This document shows, piece by piece, positions 6,795 through 10,807 of a stretch of DNA of 10,807 bases. Under the pieces are notes generated by a model. The model saw only the letters and a program-made list of their open reading frames with translations, did no database searches and was not told the DNA's origin. Within the stretch, counting starts at the first letter, position 1, and every line of letters starts with the position of its first letter. The position numbers were made by a program, and so were the translations under genes. Origin of the DNA: Thermoprotei archaeon (GTDB lineage Archaea; Thermoproteota; Thermoprotei_A; Sulfolobales; WANQ01); contig JALWGO010000174.1 of the NCBI GenBank assembly GCA_027038805.1, forward strand, positions 1 to 10,807, in the 5' to 3' direction.

Positions 6795-6811
6795 GAAAAC
6801 CAGTTTTTAAG
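6795..6811 (+). promoter_or_regulatory. Candidate BRE/TATA promoter for the DUF84 gene
   Basis: GGAAAAC followed by AGTTTTTAAG resembles an archaeal BRE plus TATA box. Transcription would start near 6833, only about 10 bases before the TTG start, just ahead of the GGGAG ribosome binding site. It lies in the 111-base divergent gap shared with uppS. Confidence 0.4.
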
Positions 6812-6834
6812 TTAAGTACCTAGATAAGAGGCTT

Positions 6835-6839
6835 GGGAG
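6835..6839 (+). promoter_or_regulatory. Ribosome binding site for the TTG start at 6846
   Basis: GGGAG lies 6 bases before TTG 6846. It supports this start, which also places the conserved VAVGTTNKxK motif at the N-terminus as the family requires. Confidence 0.5.
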
Positions 6840-6845
6840 AACTAG

Positions 6846-7406
6846 TTGAAGGTTGCAGTGGGTACAACTAATAAGTCTAAATTATTAGCAGTTAAAAAGG
6901 CATGGATTCTCCTAGGTGATGCTGAAGTAATCGGTGTGGGCGTTAATTCTGGTGTAGCGGAACAGCCTATGGGTTTTAGGGAGATATTAGAGGGGGCTCT
7001 AAATAGAGCTATTTCGGCCTACGAGATCGTGGGTGGAGACTATAGTGTAGGTATTGAGGCAGGATATCTCTACCTAGACAGCAAGGTGTTACTTGATGTA
7101 CAAGTTGTTGTAGTAATGGATAATAATAAGAAGGTAACACTAGGTCTAAGTCCATCGTACCAAGTGCCACAAAAAGCCCTCGAATATAATAGCTTAGGAG
7201 AATACATGTCCTATATATCTAGGAGAAAAAACATTAATAGGGAAATAGGAGCAATAGGTTACTTCACAAAAGGAACTATAACTAGGACCGATCTAACATA
7301 TAGTGCAGTAGTAATGGCGCTTGTCCCAAGGCTTAATCCCGAATATTACGAGGACATACCAAGCATAGATGAGCTTAGGAGGATTATAGCAAAGAAACCT
7401 ATATAA
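6846..7406 (+). CDS. DUF84 inosine/xanthosine triphosphatase (YjjX-like)
   Basis: The 186-residue protein belongs to the DUF84/YjjX NTPase family, which hydrolyses non-canonical purine nucleotides such as ITP and XTP and so cleans the nucleotide pool. Motifs in order are VAVGTTNKSK at 3-12, SGVAEQP at 35-41, the GALNRA helix at 50-55, YSVGIEAG at 66-73, and the long conserved GAIGYFTKGTITRTDLTYS at 135-153 followed by ALVP. Length is normal for the family. It starts with TTG just before the beta strand that carries the first motif. The gene ends in CCTATATAA, where the stop codon and the two codons before it form the best TATA candidate for the following S8e gene. The exact substrate is inferred from the family. 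Confidence 0.88.
   Translation: MKVAVGTTNKSKLLAVKKAWILLGDAEVIGVGVNSGVAEQPMGFREILEGALNRAISAYEIVGGDYSVGIEAGYLYLDSKVLLDVQVVVVMDNNKKVTLGLSPSYQVPQKALEYNSLGEYMSYISRRKNINREIGAIGYFTKGTITRTDLTYSAVVMALVPRLNPEYYEDIPSIDELRRIIAKKPI
7400..7406 (+). promoter_or_regulatory. Candidate TATA box of the S8e-SRP19 genes
   Basis: TATATAA formed by the last codon and stop of the DUF84 gene lies 45-51 bases before the S8e start, with an A-rich BRE-like AAAGAAACC directly upstream. It predicts transcription from about 7428 and a leader of about 22 bases containing the GAGG ribosome binding site at 7437-7440. Confidence 0.45.
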
Positions 7407-7407
7407 T

Positions 7408-7419
7408 CTAGAATTCTAG
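7408..7419. repeat. 12-bp perfect palindrome CTAGAATTCTAG
   Basis: The palindrome sits between the candidate TATA box (7400-7406) and the predicted transcription start of the S8e gene, a location where archaeal repressors often bind. It may equally be chance in AT-rich DNA. Confidence 0.4.
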
Positions 7420-7450
7420 TATCCTTTTAGCCGAACGAGGGACTCAGACT

Positions 7451-7834
7451 ATGGGATACTATCATGGAAATGATTTGAAAAAACCATCTGGAGGGAAGAA
7501 GAGACCCTATCGTGGAAAGAGAAAATATGAAGCAGGCAGACCACCTACTGAAACAAGGTTATCTGAGAGAGAAGCCAGGAAGATCATTAGGGTTAGAGGA
7601 GGCAATAGTAAGATCAGACTTAAAAAAGCTGTTTATGCTAATGTAATAGATCCATCATCTAATAAGGCGCAGAAGGCTAAGATCATAAGAGTTCTTGAAA
7701 CACCAGCCCACACAGAGTTTGCTAGACGAGGAATAATAATTAAGGGCGCTATAATAGAGACAGAACTTGGAAAAGCTAAAGTAACTTCTAGGCCAGGGCA
7801 AGATGGTGTAATAAACGCTATATTATTGAAGTAG
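7451..7834 (+). CDS. rps8e: 30S ribosomal protein S8e
   Basis: The 127-residue protein is the archaeal/eukaryotic small-subunit protein eS8. The N-terminus GYYHGNDLKKPSGGKKRPYR leads into the typical KRKYEAGRPPTETRL basic stretch. The core has VRGGNSKIRLKKAVYANV and ends with the family's TSRPGQDGVINAILLK, so the protein is complete. It binds 16S rRNA. The ATG at 7451 follows GAGG (7437-7440) by 10 bases. The srp19 gene follows 10 bases after the stop, so the two are very probably co-transcribed, pairing ribosome assembly with signal recognition. Confidence 0.97.
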   Translation: MGYYHGNDLKKPSGGKKRPYRGKRKYEAGRPPTETRLSEREARKIIRVRGGNSKIRLKKAVYANVIDPSSNKAQKAKIIRVLETPAHTEFARRGIIIKGAIIETELGKAKVTSRPGQDGVINAILLK

Positions 7835-7844
7835 GATAATAATT

Positions 7845-8159
7845 ATGAGTTCACGTGAATATAAGAACGAGAGAATTGTTTTATGGCCTGCATACATAGA
7901 TTCTACAAAGTCCCGTGGAAAGGGTAGAAAGATATCTAGAGAAGACTGTGTGCCTAAACCTAGAGTTGAGGAAATAGTTGAGGCAGCTGAAATATTAGGC
8001 CTTGATCCCATTGTAGAAGAGAAAAACTACCCTAGACTATGGTGGGAACAGGATAAAAGGATAGTAGTCCTCAAGAAATATTCACGCCAGGAATTGTATA
8101 GAAGAATAGCTAAGAAGATAAAGGAAATAAGAGAAGCAAGAAAAAGAGCCATTAAATAA
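7845..8159 (+). CDS. srp19: Signal recognition particle protein SRP19
   Basis: This 104-residue protein is the archaeal SRP19 subunit. It binds the tips of helices 6 and 8 of 7S RNA and promotes assembly of SRP54 onto the particle, which targets nascent secreted and membrane proteins. Key segments are IVLWPAYIDSTKSRGKGRKI at 11-30 with the conserved SRGKGRKI RNA-binding loop, CVPKPRVEEIVEAAEILGL at 35-53, and a basic C-terminal tail (KKIKEIREARKRAIK). The ATG at 7845 is 10 bases after the S8e stop; only a weak AGGA-type site precedes it, suggesting coupled translation. Confidence 0.95.
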   Translation: MSSREYKNERIVLWPAYIDSTKSRGKGRKISREDCVPKPRVEEIVEAAEILGLDPIVEEKNYPRLWWEQDKRIVVLKKYSRQELYRRIAKKIKEIREARKRAIK

Positions 8160-8165
8160 GACTAG

Positions 8166-8181
8166 TTGGAAAATTTTCCAA
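8166..8181. repeat. 16-bp perfect palindrome TTGGAAAATTTTCCAA
   Basis: It begins 7 bases after the srp19 stop codon. As RNA it would give a 6-bp stem with an AAUU loop but no following U-tract, so it is not a typical terminator. As DNA it is a perfect dyad that could be a binding site ahead of gar1-tfb. Confidence 0.55.
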
Positions 8182-8194
8182 TACAGTAATACAG
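8180..8194. repeat. Tandem AATACAG repeat
   Basis: AATACAG occurs at 8180-8186 and again at 8188-8194, an 8-base period directly abutting the 16-bp palindrome. Confidence 0.4.
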
Positions 8195-8234
8195 GATAAT
8201 ACCAATAAGCAACCATTACAGTTCATTTACACCC

Positions 8235-8241
8235 TTATAAA
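8235..8241 (+). promoter_or_regulatory. Candidate TATA box of gar1-tfb
   Basis: TTATAAA lies 89-95 bases before the gar1 start, giving a leader of about 65 bases. The 8-base direct repeat ACCATTAC flanks it at 8212-8219 and 8255-8262. A nearer alternative is CTTTTAACA at about 8281, which would give a leader of about 20 bases that just includes the ribosome binding site. Confidence 0.35.
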
Positions 8242-8312
8242 CGTAAACGGTACTACCATTACTCTTCTTGAGGGATAGCTCTTTTAACATAGTTACCACT
8301 TAAGAGTTTTCT

Positions 8313-8320
8313 GAGGTGAT
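8313..8320 (+). promoter_or_regulatory. Strong ribosome binding site of gar1
   Basis: GAGGTGAT is an eight-base match to the archaeal 16S rRNA 3' end and lies 9 bases before the gar1 ATG, the strongest such site in the window. Confidence 0.75.
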
Positions 8321-8329
8321 AATACTTCT

Positions 8330-8632
8330 ATGAAAAAATTAGGAGTAGCTCTCCATATCTCACGCTCGGGGAACATAATAGTTAAGTCAAGTCTCCGTGG
8401 CCTACCCCCGCTTGGAGCAAGAGTATTCGACAAAGACATGAAAAGACTTGGCGTCATTGTTGACGTTATAGGCCCCGTGGATTCTCCATACATCGTTGTT
8501 AGACCCGAGAGCAGTGATGTGAAACTAGTATTTGAGCCGGGAACAGTATACTTCGCTCCTCCACGGAGAGAGCGTAGAGGTAGGGGTAGGAGAAGACCTT
8601 CAAAGAAGTATAGGAGAACCCGTAGGAGGTAA
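8330..8632 (+). CDS. gar1: H/ACA RNP component Gar1
   Basis: This 100-residue protein is archaeal Gar1, which binds Cbf5 in H/ACA ribonucleoproteins and aids substrate loading and release in rRNA pseudouridylation. The Gar1/Naf1 beta-barrel is seen in GLPPLGARVFDKDMKRLGVI at 24-43 and VDVIGPVDSPYIVVRP at 44-59. The C-terminus from about 76 is an extreme Arg/Lys tail (PPRRERRGRGRRR...), much like the RG-rich tails of eukaryotic Gar1. The ATG is set by GAGGTGAT at 8313-8320. The tfb gene follows after 6 bases; gar1 next to tfb is a recurrent archaeal arrangement. Confidence 0.95.
   Translation: MKKLGVALHISRSGNIIVKSSLRGLPPLGARVFDKDMKRLGVIVDVIGPVDSPYIVVRPESSDVKLVFEPGTVYFAPPRRERRGRGRRRPSKKYRRTRRR
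8625..8630 (+). promoter_or_regulatory. Ribosome binding site of tfb inside gar1
   Basis: GGAGGT is formed by the last two arginine codons (AGG AGG) and first base of the TAA stop of gar1, 8 bases before the tfb ATG. It couples the two genes. Confidence 0.7.
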
Positions 8633-8638
8633 GCCTAG

Positions 8639-9523
8639 ATGAGCGAGTGTCCTCGTTCCAAGATAATATTCGACCATGAGAGAGGAGAATACATCTGCAT
8701 CGAGACAGGCGAAGTAATAGAGGACCACGTTATAGACTGGGGGCCCGAATGGAGGGTCTTCTCACCAGAAGATAGGATTAGTAGAAGCCGTGTTGGAGGC
8801 CCATTGACATCTATAGTCCACGACCAGGGATTGACGACAACAATAGGTGATGCAAGAGGTAGGAGTTTTTCGGAGTACCAGAAAAGAAAGGCTAGAAAAC
8901 TTCAAATTATTCAGAGAAAACTCCGAGTACGTCCTAAGGACCGTAAACTCGTAAACATATTAAGTGAGCTAAACGCCGTATCGGGGAGGATGCGTTTACC
9001 CCCGATTGTGAGAGAAACTGCTGCAAATATCCTTAGGAAGCTTTTAGCAAAATACACAATCCGTAGACCCCAGATAACGGGGTATATTGCTGCTGCAATA
9101 TATATTGCGTGTAAGATAAATAAGAAAGCCTATAAAACAGTTGACGAGATCCTCAGATTCCTAGACGTTGATAGAAAGGAATTCTGGCTCGCATACAAGA
9201 AAATAAGAGATCTAGTCTATCGCCACCCACTAACTCCTAGCAAACCAATAGAATTCGTTGAAAGAATAACCTACAACCTCTCACTACCACCTTATATCTC
9301 TGTTATAGCATCTAGGCTAGCAGCAGAAATGCAAAGAAGAGGCCTAACTGACGGTAAGGGTCCTCTCGGAGTTGCAGCTGCCTCGGTTTATGTTGCAGCT
9401 GTCGTACTAAATCATAAGAAGACTCAGAGAGAAATAGCTGAGCGCTCCGGAGTAACAGAAGTAACCGTTAGGAACCGCTATAAGGATATAGTAGACAATT
9501 TCCTAATAGTAGTAGACCTCTAA
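8639..9523 (+). CDS. tfb: Transcription initiation factor IIB (TFB)
   Basis: The 294-residue protein bridges TBP-bound promoter DNA and RNA polymerase and reads the BRE. The N-terminal ribbon (residues 4-30) keeps the fold signature DHERGEYIC..TGEVIED but only C4 and C20; the partner positions are Ser7 and Thr23, a substitution I also recall for Sulfolobus TFB1. GPEWRVF (35-41) and SRSRVGGPLTSIVHDQGLTT (48-67) follow. The B-reader/linker (about 64-121) is shorter than usual and lacks the RLRKWQ-like tryptophan motif. Two cyclin folds come next (about 102-195 and 202-294), the second with the TQREIAERSGVTEVTVRNRY helix-turn-helix (262-281) that contacts the BRE. The start is fixed by GGAGGT within gar1. 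It may be a diverged paralogue; whether a second TFB exists cannot be seen here. Confidence 0.95.
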   Translation: MSECPRSKIIFDHERGEYICIETGEVIEDHVIDWGPEWRVFSPEDRISRSRVGGPLTSIVHDQGLTTTIGDARGRSFSEYQKRKARKLQIIQRKLRVRPKDRKLVNILSELNAVSGRMRLPPIVRETAANILRKLLAKYTIRRPQITGYIAAAIYIACKINKKAYKTVDEILRFLDVDRKEFWLAYKKIRDLVYRHPLTPSKPIEFVERITYNLSLPPYISVIASRLAAEMQRRGLTDGKGPLGVAAASVYVAAVVLNHKKTQREIAERSGVTEVTVRNRYKDIVDNFLIVVDL

Positions 9524-9566
9524 TTACGCATTTTTAAATAACTGTGATAACTTTATAATAGGTCTC

Positions 9567-9577
9567 ATTTTTATTTC
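9567..9577 (+). terminator. T-rich tract, possible terminator of gar1-tfb
   Basis: ATTTTTATTTC about 44 bases after the tfb stop, with a smaller ATTTTTAAAT at 9530, fits the T-rich termination signals of Crenarchaeota. No hairpin precedes it. Confidence 0.35.
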
Positions 9578-9608
9578 ATAGTATTTCCAACTTACCAAAG
9601 AAGATATA

Positions 9609-9628
9609 CATATATTAGTTCTCAGAAC
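9609..9628 (+). promoter_or_regulatory. Candidate TATA box and overlapping dyad before tfeB
   Basis: CATATATTA (about 9608-9617) is TATA-like and is followed at once by the dyad GTTCT-C-AGAAC (9618-9628). Predicted initiation is near 9637, giving a leader of about 90 bases. Confidence 0.35.
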
Positions 9629-9674
9629 ATATTATTAGTGTAGGTTCGCGGTTCCCCATCAAACTAGTAGTTAC

Positions 9675-9701
9675 ATGGTGCACACCGAGGAGGAGGAATA
9701 G
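9675..9701 (+). other. Possible 8-codon upstream ORF with purine-rich tract
   Basis: ATG GTG CAC ACC GAG GAG GAG GAA TAG encodes MVHTEEEE in the predicted leader of tfeB. The GAG codons create GAGGAGGAGG (9687-9696), a strong Shine-Dalgarno look-alike, yet no start codon follows at normal spacing and the tfeB ATG is 34 bases away. It could be a translated leader peptide, a standby site for ribosomes or chance. Confidence 0.25.
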
Positions 9702-9730
9702 TCGTTAAGGTATAGGTTAGGTAGATATAA

Positions 9731-10144
9731 ATGGCTTCAAAAACGTTGGGTGAGCTTGAAAAGAAAGCATACGAGTTGATAAAGTCTCAGGGAGAACAAG
9801 GACTCTTGCAAAGTGAGCTTTGGAAGAAGATGAATATAGATAGTCGTGAGGGTTCACGTATAACATTACAGTTGTTGAAGAAGGGCCTTATAGTTAGAGA
9901 ACCAGTAGTACATAATGGTAGGAGAACATATAAGCTATACGCTGTTAAGAGATATGATATAGTCATAAAGATAAACTTGGACTCAGTGAAAGACATACCC
10001 TGCTTCACATGCAGATACTTTAACCGATGTGGTATAGGAAACTACTATGACCCGAGAACATGTCCGATACTAACTGAGTGGCTTATTCGTCAAGCAGGCA
10101 ATGGCTCAGCCAGCAAGCCTAAGATGAAGTTGAGAGAGAACTAA
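9731..10144 (+). CDS. tfeB: TFE beta subunit (hRPC39-like wHTH/Fe-S protein)
   Basis: The 137-residue protein has an N-terminal winged helix (about 5-72: LGELEKKAYELIKSQGEQGL, then LQSELWKKMNIDSREGSRI, then LKKGLIVREPVVHNGRRTYK) and a C-terminal cysteine domain, C91-x2-C94-x5-C100-x10-C111, in an IPCFTC...RCGIGNYYDPRTCP context. This matches archaeal TFE-beta, the hRPC39 homologue that pairs with TFE-alpha, carries a [4Fe-4S] cluster and helps open promoters. Such genes are often left as hypothetical or as TFIIIC B-block proteins. A TAA stop in frame directly before 9731 fixes the ATG. The tail after about 122 is short and polar. It lies 207 bases after tfb, so two basal factors are neighbours, and it overlaps the convergent trm1 by 26 bases. 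Confidence 0.78.
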   Translation: MASKTLGELEKKAYELIKSQGEQGLLQSELWKKMNIDSREGSRITLQLLKKGLIVREPVVHNGRRTYKLYAVKRYDIVIKINLDSVKDIPCFTCRYFNRCGIGNYYDPRTCPILTEWLIRQAGNGSASKPKMKLREN

Positions 10145-10807
10145 TGCAGTCTATGAGTTCATTAAGTGGAGCATTTGTACGAATACCCCTATAGTCGAAA
10201 TGTGACCGACAAGCACGGTAACTCTTAGCCTTTAAGCACTCTATAACGGAGCTAGTTTTAGGCATAGACTTATGTATCATACTACAGATCTTATCCAACC
10301 TATAATATGGCTTAACTATAGGGGCCTCACATTCAAGCTGTTTTAAGAGTACTTGTATTCTATCAATAGTGTCTAAATATTCATACTTGTTTCTGCTAGC
10401 TTCCTCTAAGATCTTCTTCAAGAAATCTATATCAACGAGCGTACTAGTCCATAAGGGTCCCCCAATAACTACTCTACGATTTTCAACGATACTTGTTGGT
10501 ATGGGATAGCCGTGGATAAACCAGTAATCACCCCTCTCTCTATCATAGGCAATGTATCCTAGGTTTTCTAGTAGCTTTGAAGCTCTCCGCGCTCCACGGA
10601 TTATCTTGAAGAAAACTCGATAGTAATAGTCTGCGAAATAAGCTATTACGGGTATGGCCGCTATATCTTTTGAGGCGGCTCTTAAAATAATTGATGATAT
10701 GAGTATTCGCAGACCTATCTCCTTCTCGCAACCACAGCGAAGAGGTTTTGCATGGTATCTCCTTATACATGCTCTCTCATGTGTTCCTACGAGAGCAGCT
10801 GTATCGG
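10119..10807 (-). CDS. trm1: tRNA (guanine26-N2)-dimethyltransferase Trm1 (5' partial)
   Basis: The minus-strand frame is open from the window end down to the TAG at 10121-10119, giving the C-terminal 228 residues; the start lies beyond 10807. Recognisable Trm1 blocks are DTAALVGTHERACIRRYH at the visible N-terminus, LRILISSIIRAAS (32-44), FADYYYRVFFKI (56-67), GGPLWTS (114-120), and near the C-terminus SHFDYRGIRTNAP, the conserved S/T-H-x4-GI-x-TNAP type ending. The enzyme methylates G26 of tRNAs with S-adenosylmethionine; most of its SAM-binding domain is outside the window. Between residues 68 and 114 there is no cysteine, where many Trm1 proteins carry CxxC pairs. An apparent start at 10421 is an internal TTG. 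The gene is convergent with tfeB and shares 26 bases with it. Confidence 0.9.
   Translation of the reverse strand, partial: DTAALVGTHERACIRRYHAKPLRCGCEKEIGLRILISSIILRAASKDIAAIPVIAYFADYYYRVFFKIIRGARRASKLLENLGYIAYDRERGDYWFIHGYPIPTSIVENRRVVIGGPLWTSTLVDIDFLKKILEEASRNKYEYLDTIDRIQVLLKQLECEAPIVKPYYRLDKICSMIHKSMPKTSSVIECLKAKSYRACRSHFDYRGIRTNAPLNELIDCISSLSTSS

Noticed and set aside
6589..6810. 73-codon plus-strand frame across the start of uppS
   Set aside because: It begins inside the catalytic PDGNRRWA region read backwards and runs through the divergent promoter gap; no motif and no ribosome binding site.
9640..9700. tRNA or C/D box RNA in the gap before tfeB
   Set aside because: A GGTTC-like T-loop motif is present, but no acceptor or anticodon stems can be formed, and no RUGAUGA...CUGA box pair was found.
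10543..10770. Minus-strand 75-codon frame near the window end
   Set aside because: It is in a different frame from trm1, whose frame is open through the same bases and matches conserved Trm1 blocks.
1..10807. CRISPR array, insertion sequence, integrase attachment site or replication origin
   Set aside because: No regularly spaced repeats, transposase or recombinase frames, tRNA-targeted duplications or origin-type repeat clusters were seen on either strand.

Overview
The window is chromosomal sequence from a hyperthermophilic archaeon, almost certainly a crenarchaeon and most likely of the Desulfurococcales type; I cannot name a genus. The reasons are a full archaeal information-processing gene set (ribosomal protein S8e, SRP19, Gar1, TFB, TFE-beta, archaeal-type Trm1), a TFB whose zinc ribbon keeps only two of four cysteines in the crenarchaeal manner, A+T-rich DNA with heavy use of AGA/AGG and ATA codons, frequent TTG/GTG starts and GAGG/GGTGA ribosome binding sites. 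No mobile element, CRISPR array, tRNA or rRNA was found. Coding density is high and no gene-free stretch exceeds about 210 bases.

Layout, left to right. 1-2861 (+): two tandem, overlapping radical SAM genes of the AmmeMemoRadiSam (AmrS) type (the first cut by the window edge), then a GPN-loop GTPase. 2964-3671 (+): beta subunit of an ADP-forming acyl-CoA synthetase, without its alpha subunit. 3790-4677 (+): a long coiled-coil protein with a very regular leucine heptad array. 4814-5902 (+): a DUF373 membrane protein. 5919-6734 (-): a cis-prenyltransferase (UppS family), convergent with DUF373 and divergent from the next gene. 6846-7406 (+): a DUF84/YjjX-type house-cleaning NTPase. 7451-8159 (+): the S8e-SRP19 pair. 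8330-9523 (+): the gar1-tfb pair. 9731-10144 (+): a winged-helix/Fe-S protein that fits TFE-beta. 10119-10807 (-): Trm1 tRNA methyltransferase, convergent with and overlapping TFE-beta, its N-terminal part lying beyond the window.

The right half is thus an information-processing neighbourhood (translation, protein targeting, H/ACA RNP, two basal transcription factors, tRNA modification). The left half mixes radical SAM chemistry of unknown substrate, a GTPase, energy metabolism and two uncharacterised proteins. I do not see a clear new multi-gene system. The most unusual items are the AmrS-like paralogue pair, the twelve-leucine coiled coil with alternating heptad types, the shortened B-reader/linker of the TFB, a short leader of uppS that can fold in competing ways, and the repeat-rich leader regions of gar1-tfb and tfeB.
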